NCBI GenBank assembly: GCA_033675545.1
Contig: JAWDGP010002063.1
Coordinates: forward strand, 1-64,000
Length of the DNA: 64,000 bases
From: Elysia crispata
Lineage: Eukaryota > Mollusca > Gastropoda > Plakobranchidae
Direction: 5' to 3'
The notes beneath the pieces are model-generated. The model made no database searches. It was not told the origin of the DNA and saw only the letters and a list, made by a program, of their open reading frames with translations. Below, piece by piece: positions 36,601-50,400 of this stretch. The translations under genes were made by a program, and so were the position numbers. The stretch's first letter is position 1, and each line of letters starts with the position of its first letter.

Positions 36601-39600
36601 TGTAAACAAGAGTCCTTCATAGAATGTATCTCTTACCTGCAAGATTATTTTGCTAGGCTCTGCCTTTAACATTGGATACCAGATCTGTTATTGTTTCCTA
36701 TGTTGTCATTTTTTTATGCGTAACTTATTGCTTCTAGTTTAAATTTTTATTAAACATTCCTTGTTTGATGTTTGAGAAATGAGGATTGTAGCTTTTATAA
36801 TCTTAAAAAAGGATCATTTAGATTTTTAAGGTTGGATTTTTTCTTGAATTTTCTTTTTCCCGCAGGTGAACTTATGAAAAAATTTTCCATGAAAATAGCA
36901 ACACTAACTGGATAAACTGAATCGACTACTTCTGCTGCAGTAATTAAGTAAGGCTCACAATTCCAAATTCAGAAGTGTCAGAAACATTTTGTCCCATGGT
37001 CTAGTTTATAAAAGAAGTACAACATTTCATTACACCTTCCTTGATTCATGCTTTTCAGTGCGAATGAGAACAAACTTCGCAAGTCTTCCACTTTGTTTCT
37101 AGAGTCCGACTTTTGCCCAGTTCAGCTGGAGTCTCCAGGGTTATCTACCATCGCAAGTGGAATTGTTCAACCGCACGGTGAGTGGTTCTGTGGATATTTT
37201 TTTTCAGATTCAAAGCTTACTTGGCATTAACTAAGGAAAATAACCCTCAAATTGTTTCTTGCATAGGTCGCCCATAGCATTACACTCCGCTAGAAAAGTA
37301 CAGTATCAGCAGGAAAAATATGCTCTTTTGCTGAAATGACTGATTTAGCAATGACAAATTCTTTTTTACTATACAATTATTATTCCCTATAACCAGATTC
37401 AACTGCAGTTTGAATTTTTTTGTACCGTTATGTTTTCTTTTTAAAAGAGGAACGATGTAACTGATTTAGAATTTCCACCAACCAGCTCTTTCTAGCTCAA
37501 TTGAAAGCTAGATGTTAAGATTTTTCATCTATAAATCTCTCTATATTGAAAAAGGTTTTTATCAAAAAAATTTTTCTTTGCCACCAGTTAAAATCAATCT
37601 TTCATGAAGGTGGCTAGTCTTCCTATGCAGAATGCAGACTTAAGTCTTTCTAACTAAATTCTTTAGTTTTTTTCTTTTTCTTTTTTTTTTTTTAAATTCT
37701 TTTCAGGCCAAGAGGAACAAAAATCTTATGACATAGGCAGAGCTAAGGTAAGAATTTCCAAAGTGTTACCACTGTTCCAACAAGTTTTTATGGGAAAAAA
37801 TTAAGTGCAATATTTTTTTGTTGTTGTTGAATGTACAGATTTAAAAAAAATTTCAAGCTTTAAAAATATGCATCTTTTGCTTGCGGTAATTCTTACACTT
37901 TTTTTACACTTTACATTTCATTTGTCCTTGAATTAAGATCTACTAAATTAAGTTTTTATTTTTTATTTTTATCAGAATACATCTTGTATCTTATAATATT
38001 GTGCTGTTTAAAAAACCACAATTTCTAGTCCAGGTTTATACTGGTTTTCTGCACATTGGAGTTATTAAGCAAATGATGAGGAGATAAGTCATTGAAAATA
38101 AAATATTTTTTGATCTATGAATTTTTTTTTTCAAGCATTATCGCATAATGGTAATTACCAGTGCCCCTGATGTTGAGTATCTTGCCTGAGATCTGTAGTA
38201 ACCTGATAGTCCTGGGCTCATCATCTACACTCTCCATGAAAGAGCTTGGGGTCTAATACCATCTACCCAGCCCTGCTTGATGACTGCCTGTTTGATGTAC
38301 ATACCCAAAACAGACCTGCCATTCATTCCGATTTTATCGGAATCATTCCGATTTTTTAAGGAAATTGTGTCCTTTTACCATTTTTTGAATATCTAGGAAA
38401 TATTTCGATTTTTTTTCCGAACTAAGTTTTCACCCCCACGATTAAAAACATATTTCCGTTTTTTTTGTTTTTTTTTTAATTAGGCCTACAAGATCGACAG
38501 ACAGCCTGCACAAAAGAATAAATGCAAACGATATTTTTATATTATATCAACATTGGTTTTTTATAATATATTATCAAATGCAGTATCGAAATTGATATTA
38601 ATATTTTAGTTGCCTGCATCCCGAATATTGATTCTGCCAAGTTGTTTACTTTATCATGTATTCAACCCTGTTTCACCGTCTCTCTATCTTCATATCCAGA
38701 CTTCGCCATTATTTCCAACAAAGGATTATTCTCATTTTATCTTAACGTTATAAGAATTTCTACAACGGGACAGTGCTTTTTACATTTAGATCTTGTCAGT
38801 TAACAAGATCATTTGTAGAAATCCTAAATAGAACCAGTTTCTAGATCTAGAGTAAATCAAGATGAAATAACTCGAGACTCAGTAATAATTGTAGGTCTTC
38901 AAAAAGTAAAAACCAGATCAAGATTTAGATCTGGATTATGATTAATCTTATTTGGATCCTTTATGTGGATGAAAGCTTTTCAATCTGCACAAGATCTACG
39001 GTTTTGATCATGTTATCTAATGTAGATCTATCTAGATCTAGTTTACATCTAAAATAATCATGCTAAACAAGTCTCACTCTCGTAGTGTAATTTTTGTACC
39101 TAAATTGGCCAGTTTCTCAATGAAGTGATTGAACAATAGAGTGGATTACGCACTTTAGATTATTTATAAAATAAAATGTTACAACTTTCCACCAAATTGT
39201 CAATTTGCTCTGCATGAAATATCTGTTAATGTTTTCAACAGGTGGCTGGATATAGCAAAATTCGTAAGATTTTTAATTTTAAAAGTCAAGTGTGTGAAAG
39301 GCCTATACATCATTTAGAAAAATTATCTGAAATCAGGAATAGAGCATCAAAGCTTATTATCTATTTTTTTTAACCCTTTCGGCAAGGAGTACATTTACTC
39401 CTTTTCATATGAAAATAAGCCTTTTAAATTCATGTTGTGCACTTCCCACACAAGCTAGGTTGGCGGCTCTGCTCTGTGAGAATTGATCAATTCAACATAA
39501 TACCAATGTCACCCAATTTATTGAGTTACTAAAAAGTATTGTAAGGCATAGAGTACTTGATTAAAGTAAAAGAGGTATGGAAAAGAAAAACTTAAAAGTA

Positions 39601-42600
39601 TTCAAAAATTTTCGCAAGGAAGGATTACAAGCTAAGACACCTTGTTTTTATTATAATTCAGAGCTACACTGATGAATGAACATTCATCGAAGACCGTATT
39701 ATGTGTTTTGTAATGTATGGTGTAGAAGGCAAAATAAAGTGAATCATTCGGATTTTTTTTGACAGAATCATTCAAATTTTCTTTCTCTGGAGAGTGGCAG
39801 GTCTGGTATCTGGGGCACTGGATCTTGTAGACAAACTATATATCAAAGATCAAACAAATATGAAAATTTTCTGCATGTATTTTAATGCATTTGATATATG
39901 GAGTCAGTGTTCATACCTGTCAGTTCTTTGGGGAGGGGGGGGGGGGGTTCCAGGAGAAGCAGAAAATGGAGGAGGAAATTTCCTATCTTGTGTTTGATAT
40001 GCTGGGTTACTTCAAGAATCAAAAGATAATTTTTTATCATATTTATATAGGAAGGAGATCGGAGATTATCTTTTATATGGTGTTTGCTTATCTTGCTATT
40101 TATTTCAAGATTTCAGGTAAAGCAGGGTGTAAAGTTCGTGCAAGCACACCCAAGGATAAAGCAGTTCCAGTCTCAGTATGTGGTAATCGTGGCTGTTAAA
40201 ATATAAAACATTTCTTAGCTGTTCTGAAATCAGAAATTCAAGGACCATGAATTGATGTTTTCTATTTTTTTTTTCCTTCTCTTCATTTTCAGTAATCGAG
40301 GTCAAAGAATATTTGAATGTACAATAAAAATCAATAAGATAAGATAATCAATTCTTTTACTCTTCAAAGCAGATCTTTAAAACCAGAGCAAAAAAATTTC
40401 CCTATTGAAAAATTTTTTGACATTAAAAGGAAAATTGAGTCATCTGTAGATATTCCTCTAGCCCTTGCCAGTCGGGTTAACTGTCATCAGTTCCAATGCT
40501 TTGAACATGCAAGAATTTATGAATACATGAATTTGTTTACGATCAGCCACTTTGAAGTGGAAGTGACCTGTAGACTATGAGGCGTTTACAGCCAACTGGC
40601 ACTGGGTATAAAGTGTAAAGATAGAAGTTAAGGCGGAAGGAGAGAGGATTAGTGATCTAACATTTGAAATAATTTTGACAACACCTGTGGGACAAGGGAT
40701 CAAGATTTGATATTAAATGTGCTCTGAGAGAGCAAATCGTTATGTTGCGGTCAAACTTCTTTTGAAGCTAACATCTTTGTGAATGAAGGCAGATTTTTTG
40801 TTAATTAATGTGGAAACCAAAAGATAGAAATAAGAGGGAAACCATGGGAAATTCAGCAGGGAAAAATGTGATTTTAATGAGGTCCATGTTTGATCTAATC
40901 ATATTGGACAGTGGACATAAACCCAAAGTTCAGAAAAACTGCTTCTACAATTTTTAAGCATACAAGAGAAAAAAAAAAACTGTAAAGCACCTAAGATATT
41001 AAATGTTATGATGTGAAAGATCATATGGAAACACAAGGAACCTTGGGACAGGGGTAATTGCTGCGAAACGTTAATTTCTTCATCAATTCTATAAATCCTT
41101 GACTTTCTTTGTTACCTGAAGTGCTTGTGGAATTTAAATAATGCATTCACTCTCCTCCCTCTCTACCGCTATGAATTTGCCTTAGAAGTGCTTTATTTTT
41201 ACACATAATGCATTCACTCTCCTCCCTCTCTACCGCTATGAATTTGCCTTAGAAGTGCTTTATTTTATTTTTACACATAATCAAAATTATGCAGCCTTGT
41301 TGAAGTTATTCCTGGTAACAAACCAGTTTTGAAGTATAATTAAATTATATGATCTATCCTAAGTTCTTGACTGTTATGCTCCCCCCCCACAGTTGAATCT
41401 GTCTCCTGTCATTATGGCTAGCTGGGAGGAGGATGAACTAGGGTTGCCAGTGAGGGACAGTATAGAAGTGAACACCAGTGAGATTCTCGTCCCTAGTCTC
41501 ATGCAAATCACAGATCTTCCTTGTAGAGATGGATCACAATCGCAGGCAAGGCTCTTGAAATTTAGTTGACAAAATTCATAATTTCCTGGGTTTTTATTTT
41601 ATATTATATATATAAGGTTTACTGATTTCGAGAATTTAAATCAGATTCTGTCCCAGATCAGAGCTGTTTCATATCTCTGACATTACTGTCCACCTGTATC
41701 TTATTGCTATCTGCTGATGATTGGATAAGTATTTGGCTGTTGTTTTTTCTTGACATAAAAAAGGTCATAAATGAAGGGATAACCCTCACCTGAGAAATTT
41801 AAACATAGTCTTGTTAATTACCTGTAAAATGTCCTGTTTCAATGGAAGAATTTTATATTTTCCATCTGAAACTAAGATTTTCAAGACTTGAAGAACAGTA
41901 TGGCAAGAAAGGAATATTTTCCATACCACTCACTTTAGTTGCATCCTTTAAAGTGGATTTAGCTAAACCTGTAGCCATGGTTTGTTCTGGTTTCAACAGG
42001 TTTCCCAAAACAATTGTGAAGTGCAAGTACCTGAGACAATTGAAAAAGCTTGCCCCAACACGGGGACTGAGTGTCAGCAGTTGACAGGACAAAACAGAGT
42101 GCTGGGAAAACCGGATTCAAATGTAGAAGAGGCATCACAGGTAGAGATGTGTGACTCAAAGAGAAAAGATTCCTCCTGCCATGTATCTGAACTCATATAT
42201 TCATGTGAACAAGAGAAACAAAATTTACACAGCGTCAAAATCCGTCAAAAGCTGAGTAAAAGTACAGGAAATTTAGAGGAAGCAGAAATTCAAAGTGAAG
42301 AAAATTGCTTCAAAAAAGTCAGTCCAGTAGAATATGATGCAGTTGGTGAGGTTTTAGATCAAGATCAGCAACATGGGCTGTGCCTATCAGGTAAAAATGA
42401 ATCAAAAAGCTTGCCAAAGCAGGAGCTAGGTAGAGGCAAACATATTGCTTCCTCAATTTACTCAAAGAAGGTAACAGGTCATACTTTAACTGAGGATGAT
42501 TATGAAGCGATGGGATTAGCCAAATCTAAAGACAATCGTGGTAAATCAATAGAGGGACCTAAAGAATGTAAGTCAAATTTTCAAACGGATCTTATAGGAA

Positions 42601-42962
42601 AGGATTCCAATTGTGGACAATGTCAAGATTCTGCTTTGACAGAACACCAGCCAGTGGCTGAAGAAAATAATGAAGTATCAGCACCCGAAGAAGACATAGG
42701 TAAAGTGGTAGAGAAACATGACAGCAGTCCACCTGATGTTGGGTGCTTAGAAAATGAATCAAACAGCATTAAAAAATCTATCTCTGATGATATTGAAGTG
42801 AATGGACTCAACAAGTCAACATATTCTAAAAACCCAAAACTTCGGCTGTGTTTTGTGAACAGATTATGTAAGCAACACCGTCAAACACAAAATGTTATCT
42901 CTAGCAGCTTTCCCTTTTCAGAAAGCCCAAACTGTAGCGAACAGGAAATAAGGCAGGAATAA
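30400..42962 (+). CDS. Gene B: twelve-exon basic disordered protein, 785 residues, unrecognised
   Basis: Exons 30400-30490, 31482-31542, 32206-32290, 32778-33207, 33920-34054, 34366-34440, 35347-35502, 36470-36518, 37059-37177, 37707-37747, 41393-41545 and 42000-42962. All phases agree, for 2358 bp including the stop. The ATG has a good context (aaaaaATGG). The last intron uses a GC donor (TCGCAG then gcaagg); all others are GT-AG. Residues 1-50 include FDKVVLKDNIFEDYHVQED. A lysine/arginine cluster (about 79-110, KKRKQKKLMTQ and on) looks like a nuclear signal. Exons 5-9 are Ser/Thr-rich with short hydrophobic patches (SPLLPLVVSNLGG, ESDFCPVQLESPGLS). Exon 11 holds LSPVIMASWEEDELGLP. The 320-residue last exon is acidic and polar. 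No domain is recognised. The exon 4 donor is the least certain: reading through instead gives a stop at 33231. Confidence 0.8.
30560..30720. repeat. Imperfect CT-rich microsatellite
   Basis: Interrupted (CT)n in the first intron of gene B, beginning about 70 bp after the exon 1 donor. The cleanest part is about 30638-30682. Confidence 0.9.
38311..39805. mobile_element. Candidate TIR element, about 1.5 kb, in intron 10 of gene B
   Basis: The left end CAGACCTGCCA is exactly inverted at the right end (TGGCAGGTCTG, 39795-39805). Both sides also carry subterminal copies of an ATTCCGATTTT-type word: on the left ATTCATTCCGATTTTATCGG and a second copy, on the right AATCATTCGGATTTTTTTT. The interior has no long open frame and includes many TAGATC-type hexamers (38840-39050). 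No clear target-site duplication is visible. It is probably a non-autonomous DNA transposon of undetermined superfamily. Splicing of gene B removes it. Confidence 0.5.
41139..41277. repeat. Recent 67-bp tandem duplication
   Basis: TAATGCATTCACTCTCCTCC and the following 47 bases occur twice in direct tandem (41139 and 41206). They are virtually identical except for a 5-base expansion of the TTTTA word near the end of the second copy. It lies in intron 10 of gene B, about 115 bp before exon 11. Confidence 0.95.
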
Positions 42963-45900
42963 TAGGTTTGGAAACAGAAAGATGAGGGGTTTGGTTTTTT
43001 TTTTTTTAAGTTAACCGCTTTTTTACAACTCTAGCTTTGTATCAAATGTAATGCAAGCATTTCACAATCAAATCCATGTTACAGGCCAAAGCAATTGTTT
43101 GGATTGTCTTACTCTAGTAAGGTATAAACATCACATTGAAGGCATCAGGGTGATGGAAAGGGTTAAGGTTGGAAACTATTACTACATTAACTGACTGCAG
43201 GAAGCTCTAGCTTGACAGAGATAATTAAAGGTTATTCCAACAAGATGAAGCAATATAAGGAAAAGAATACAGGAAAGAGATTGTAGTAAGGCAAGATACT
43301 TTTGGAGATTGGGAAACCTGTTCGATTACTGGAGCTTTTCAAAAAACTACAATGAACTTGCAAGTTTTAGCTTTAAAATTAAACAAGTTGTTCCTTAAAC
43401 ATAATGCTGCAATATTTTAGGTAGTGTTTAGAATTTGAAAATAAGAGCTGTGATTGTTAGTCCTATTCCTTCGGTATGAACAAGTATTGAAGATTTGAAC
43501 AGTGATCAATTGATGTTTTTCCTCTTAACTCAATAAAAATTTTTTTTTTGAAGACATCACATCTTTGAGTTTATTAAATATATAGATTGATTCGATATCA
43601 TTTCATTTCATATATACTAATCTCAACATATGTTCAATAATTCTTGAGAATGAGCAGCATATTCTTTCTCTTTAAGTCTTTGTTCTTTCTGTATGTGTTG
43701 CAGCATTAATTACATTATTTACATACATCATTTAGTGCTCTGTACATGTGGAGTCATCCTTACTTTATGCATCCTTTACTGTTTAAAGTGATAGTTAGAA
43801 ATGGTGTTTATCTTTAAATGAAATTAAATTTGTTTAAAGTGTTGTTGGTTTTGTTTGCCAATACCCTGTGATTCTAATATTACAAACAACTGATCCGCAA
43901 GTTTCATTTATACCTAAATAAACTGCATTAATTAGTTCCTGTGATACAAAATCTGTGATACAGAATATTTAATACCATGTCTGTGATTGTAATTTTTGTA
44001 TATTGCTTGATCCCTACAGACAACTGCAAAATTAAGCCACAATATTGTATGTTAAGGTAAATCATATGCATCACTGACATGTTACTTTATTGAGAGACTC
44101 TTAACAGATCTACGGTTCTTATTTCCAATGTTAATGTTAAGTTGACATGCTTTTGTCATAAGTTCATCAACTTAAACTGATGAAGTATTCATGTTCAGAT
44201 TTCAATTTCCAATGAACAGCATGTCAGAAGAGTAATTGAGATTCATACAATATGTTATTCAATCTTTGATGATTATCAAAGTGTAATAATGATTTCCTAC
44301 CAAACTTTTTCATAATATAATGTCAGTTTTTCAAACTGTGTTTGACACATTTGACATGTGAGCAATGGGGTAAGAAGTATGTTCTGATTTTCAAGGTGAA
44401 AATGTTTGTTGGCACTTTTAAAGTTAGACAGTCTGTACACCTCTGCAGTTTTTCTTCTAGATACTTATGCTGACTATACATTATTGCATTTAGAAATTCC
44501 ATAAGGGCTGTTAGAATTTTCCTTCATTGAATGCAAAAGGGGGTGGTGTGTTTTTAGTTTTTCTCAGGTTTACTTTTGCACATTTATTTTTCAATTGTAT
44601 TCATACTAATTACAATTTGAGAAGTTGTATTGAAGTTTTAAAGTAATTTTGCCTTTATAATGCGAGTTATGAAGGTTGTGTTAGTATACTTTAAAAATAA
44701 TGTTGATCGCCTGTTTCGGTGTGAAGGTAAAGGTTTGCCCAATACATTTTATTTTTTTTTTTTTTAAATGTGGATAAAAACAGTCTGACGAGTTCAATTT
44801 TGACATTTATAATGAGAATAAAATATATTTCATAGATTGTTAATCCACAACATGGATTAAATTAATCAACAAGTGCATTTTTTCGGACATAATTTTGCTG
44901 TGTACATGTTGAAACCTTATTTATTTGTTTCTTATTTGATTTTGTGTAGGTCAATATGATCTTATACCATGTTTCGTTTTATGGTCGTTTCTGACCTTGG
45001 CATGGCTTCCATTTGTTTTTGTAGGATGAAAAAAAATAACTTGAAAAAAGTCATTTGTTAAAATTTTCTTTGTCATTTGTTAAAATTTCCCCTTACTTAA
45101 AAAAGGCTTTGTATGCAAATTTTAAAATGGAATACTTATGTATTGTGACTAAGATCTTTGCAGACAATAAAATTATTTAAAATATGAAACCCTTTGTCTG
45201 CTCTTTTGCAATTTATGTTGGTTGTATGTGGGAAGTTTCTGTTCATACCTTATCAACAATATTAACCATTATCTTTTAAAAATCATATTCAAGGGAAAAA
45301 ATGGGTTTCAAAGAGAGACTTCATAGTAGGTCAGGTCGAAATGATTAGAATCCTGGCAATTTGAGTTGCGTGTATGTCACTACATGCTTAGGTTACAACC
45401 CTATGTGCAGCTGGTCTTTACCAAAAATACTTAGCAAAACAAAACGATGTAAAACTAAAGCAAAAGCATAAACGACCCAAATTCAGAGGCTTGCTTTGTT
45501 GAGAGGTAGATCTGATAAAAAAAGAAAGGCCAATGAAATATGAAAGATTATGTAAAAAGAAAAGATATTGGGACGTTTGTTGTCTCATTTGAAATGAGAA
45601 TCTACCTGAATCAATGACACACAGTACTTCTTGCTCTGAGGGACCTTTGTGACAAACGAGCATAGATAAAAAATTTCAGTCTTTGCAGATATACCTAGAT
45701 CTATATGGAATGTTGTGCATGTAACTGATGGAGTAGATGAAATTGAAAGAATGAGACACTAATATTTGAATATAATGTTAATCTCATTGGTGGCCTTGGA
45801 TATAAAGCTGCCAATGTTTAAAACACCAACTTCCATATTGATAAGCCTTCAATTTTGTATCCTATTAGGGGTTCTTGGTACAAATTGAGATGATTTCATG

Positions 45901-46990
45901 TTTTCAAGATGAAACTTCAACAATGGAGATACTGTGGTGTTGACAAAAGCTTCTAAATTATATTGAAATAAATTAACTTGAAATACGTATGGCCATCAGA
46001 TATCTAGTGAGTCCCTATCAACTCATTTGAAAAGATATGTTTTAACACTGACATGAAATTTTATAGAGAAAAATTTTCCAAACCCAAGAGAAGGGTTGAG
46101 GAGTTTTATGAGCCATAAAAATAAAGAACTTGGATTTGAGCCATTTTAATAACTTTTGGTGATATTTTTTTATTCCAGTATTCTGAACATTATTCAATAT
46201 TAATGGGCAGCTTTAATAATTTAAACTTAAAGCCCAGTTGAAGGTCGTTTTAAAGTTATAGCTCCCAGGGACGGTTTACATGTTTATATGCTCGTGTCTG
46301 AAGATAGGTTTTCATGAATGTTAACCCTTGAAACACTTTAGGTTGAGCCCTTGGTATAATTTTTACATGGTATTTTGGTACTAATCCAGATGGTTTAATG
46401 TGTTAAGATGCAAAGTCACAAATGAAAATAATTGAATCTTATAAATTTTTTTTCATGGCAATCTTATCTAGATTGCAATTTCCCAAAGAGTTAAGCCACT
46501 TGGTTAAAAGTCATAATTTTGTACTACAATCAGAAGTACTTTGAAGATCTCTGCAGTCCTACATGTATTTTGCTGTAAATAAATATTTTTCAACTTGCCA
46601 CTGAATTTTTTTCTCCCTTGAGCATTCATAAAATCACAGCTCATGAATTTTAACAAGGTACATAACTCTACATGTAACTGCATTATGCATACCTTATCAA
46701 TCTGAACCTAGCACTAACCATGGGATACCCATGTTTTGTTAGCTCCTAACATTTTTTTGCAAAAGTATTGGTTGTAAACTTGTATTTGCTGGGCTATTAA
46801 ATCCTTTGCAATTGTTTTTTCTTAAAAGGCAGTTCTTATTGCTATTTCTTTCTTTTAATGTACAATTAAAATATTGCATATTAATCGTTAATGGAGATCA
46901 TTTCACAACCAGAAAAGACAAGTTTGATGTAGGAATTTTGAATTAAAAAATAAAAGTACAATGATCTTTGAAACTAGATGTTTTTTTATT
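42963..46990. other. Convergent 3' UTR region of gene B and NOL7
   Basis: After the gene B stop there are plus-strand AATAAA signals at 43532, 44817 and 45166, so its 3' UTR could be about 0.6 to 2.2 kb. On the minus strand AATAAA at about 46985 would serve NOL7, about 165 bp past its stop. Between 45200 and 46980 I see no exon or repeat, only AT-rich sequence and short chance frames. Confidence 0.55.
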
Positions 46991-47153
46991 CTCCGAGTAG
47001 GCCCTATCCTATGACATCAGGAAATGGATTGTTTGACTTAAAATCAACACATGCAAATTAATTGTAACTTTGTCATTATCCATAGCACATAATACACAAA
47101 TAATTCAATAAAGACATTTTGTAAATTCTAATCATATTTTAATTTCATTTGAG

Positions 47154-47340
47154 TCATCTTTGGTTCGCTTTCTTCTTAGCTGCTTTTGCACGTCTTTCTT
47201 CAGCTTGAGTGAGAAGAAAAATGAAAATTTAAAATAGATTTGGGAAAATTGAAAAATATATTTTACAGTTATAAAATGTCAATAAAGTATAAAAAAAATA
47301 TTTTAAATAACAACAGCAAAAATAATAATTGTAGTAATGA

Positions 47341-47402
<62 letters not shown>

Positions 47403-50400
47403 CTATAGTAACAATAAAAACATTACTAGAAAGTTATAGGGTACAATGCCAAACTTGGTTTGAGTTAAAAAGTGGCACCTAGGCATCAATGTGATACTAA
47501 AAATACTTTATCACCACTTTGATTGAATCCCATATGACACAGAGCATCAGTGGAATCCACTTAATATCAACACTTTAGGACCAAAAAAAATATATTGATT
47601 GTACCCATTTCCAGGAAACAAGTCCCAAAATTCATTGGTATAAAAATAGGTTGTCTCCTTTACTTATGACAGTGGTTTCCCTTTGCAGTGTATCTATTTC
47701 GTTTCTTATAGATATAGTGTGGTAAATTTGTACAAGTTATTTAGGCGGTAGTTATCATTTAACTAATAACATGAGATATCCTGAGATAACGTGATGCGTA
47801 CATATTACATTACCTGCTATACAGTGGAAGACGGATTCCTTGAATACATAGGGGAATTTTTATATGTTTGAAGAAGGCGTGTTCGAACAAATCTATTTTA
47901 AGCACTCCGACCCTGGATTTGCCTTTTTATGAATATTTTTGAGCGGCAGGGAGAAAACAATGCACTTTTTGCCACAAATGATTTGAACCAAAGATAAGTT
48001 AGGTCTAGATACACCCAGCCTCCATCCTGCCCAAGCCCTAAGCCCCCTTCTTTGCCACTGTAACAACCGTGAAAGACCACACTTACTTAGCTAGGCCTTG
48101 TCAAGCATGCTATTAATACACAGTCACTTACTGACTGTATTGGGTTTACAAAGAGCTATATCCCGCCCACGCATCCCTATGCATCCCCATTTTTATGAGT
48201 TTCACCTTTTTCCATCCATCATGAGGTGTTGACTTTAAGTGAAAATGTCCCGAAGCCATTGACTTTATTAGAAAATCAGTTACTTAAACAAAGAAGGGAA
48301 AAAACAGGACTTTGTGTGGTGTGAACTTCAAGCGGAGTCCACTGTATTTGACAAGTTTTTAAAGTGTGTTCTATTTAGAAGAAAAAAGTTCTAAAGAAAG
48401 CTTATGGTAATATTCATGCCAAAAAATACAAAACTGTGTATATTTTTCCAATCTTCCCAAAATAAAGCCCTACCCCTCAAGTCCCATAAATCTTAAAGAT
48501 AAAACAAAAATGCTGAACTTACTGGTTTGTCGGGGTATGAGTTTCTGGTTATAAAGTCGACTTTCTTTGAAATTCAAAGCTTGCTGCACAGTATTAAGTC
48601 TCATCTTCGAAACCTGGTTTTCGGTCACCACAGCTAGATTGGTGGAGCTGAAAAAAGTAATAAGATATCAATGACAAAAAAAAATTTAAAAAATATTACC
48701 AAAATAGTATAAAAAGAAAGAAATTTTGAAGACAATCAGAATTGTTCAAGAGCACAGACTAAAATTGCAAATTCAATGGATAAAAGATCTGGCAACTCAG
48801 ATTTCCCTTAATGTAACTGACGCAGCAAAAGCAAAATGCAAACAAATCCTCTTACTGTCCTATAATTTACTTTATAATCAGCCAAAAATAAATTTTCTCA
48901 CATTCTAGAATTTTTTTTTCATTGAAAATACGAGGATTAATTATTAGATTGCGAGTTGCTCCTAGGGTTAAATGGTGGAAATAGACAGACTGTTCAAATT
49001 CAGGTTAATTAATGAGATTTTTTACTCATTTGATAGCTTTTTTTTAAAGACAGGTCCTTTTGAGGGTAAGCCTTGTAAAATTCTAACTATCTCTTCCAAA
49101 AATATTGTTTGACAGAGGTACTATAAACTTTTTAATTAGAATATTTCATTCTTTTTTTAAAATTGAATCCCCACCCCAAAGGTATAAAGTCTGCTGAAGC
49201 TTCGTCAAATCCTTCGTCTTCTCCATTAGAAACATCTGAGCCAGAACCCATCTCCTCAGCTTTGGCTTCTCCAACTTCAGATTCATTGACTTCACTCAAT
49301 TTATTTTCTTCTTTGTCCTCTGCAAGTAGTTGATAGTGCAAAGAAATTGTTAAAATCAACACTACACTAGTATATACCAGCCACCCGATGTGCAGTTTTA
49401 AAACTAGCACAAATCAGCATGCACTGGTAATGAACAATCCAAACCTACAATTACTCTTAGTTAGTGCTCTAATGGTTTAGATAAACAATACATAGTTTTG
49501 AAAAACCTTAAAATGCACCAAAATGGCAATCTGGCTAATCAATCTTACAGTTTTTTAACATAGCTTAAAACAACTGGAAATCTTATGACTTCAAGATACT
49601 CAGAGTTAAAAAAGATTTCAGATTGTCCTATCTCAAACAACCTGGGATCTAACTATGTAAATCATTTTCTCTCTGTGGAATTCCGTAAATTGTTGATGTT
49701 TACACATTTAGAAGCTTATCTTTTCAACATTATATATTAATTATATATATAAATTATCAAGTATGACAATCAAATTCCACAGTTAAACAAACATTTTTCA
49801 CTAATTACTATGCTGCTTGCAAAACCTTCATACTGGCAATAATTTTGGAGGATTTGGCAGGTATCCCTTCTAGAACATCTTGTGGCAACTTCCTTTTACT
49901 GAGCTCTTGCAATTTTCTCTCCTACAAAAAGAATAATTGGAGGGGGGTGAAGACAAATAAGGCATTTTTCATTTTTCAAAAATGCACAGGTAAAAGATAA
50001 AATCAATATAATATGTACGTTTAAGGATAGATTTAACTTTTGTGATCATTGAGATGGACTTTGAGGTGAATTAAATGTGAGGGAAGAAATGAAAAGAGTC
50101 AAGGACCATAGGTGAAGAATTTGTACAAAACTTCATCTCCAACTAGGACAAGGTGAAACGCCATAGGTTAACTGTGCATACTCAGTTACATAATGATAAT
50201 TCGAAAAAAAAAAAGTTGGGGTGGGGGGGGGAGAGCTGTGATATATTTTTATTGTTTTGACTCTTTTTTGTGGATTAATATTCAATGTTACCATTATTCT
50301 TCTGAAAAACAATGTTTGTCTCTGAAGTTAATGTTTAAGACGCTTTTAATTTATGCAGCAGTGGGTAAGTGAACACAATGGTTGAGCACCGATTTCTCAA

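Noticed and set aside
36866-36950. Possible gene B exon after ttttcccgcag
   Set aside because: The phase from the previous exon gives an immediate stop; the exon at 37059 fits instead.
45418-45663. 81-residue minus-strand frame
   Set aside because: Lies between two convergent 3' UTRs, with no motif or splice support.
47240-47482. Poly-isoleucine frame
   Set aside because: Caused by the (ATA)n microsatellite in a NOL7 intron.
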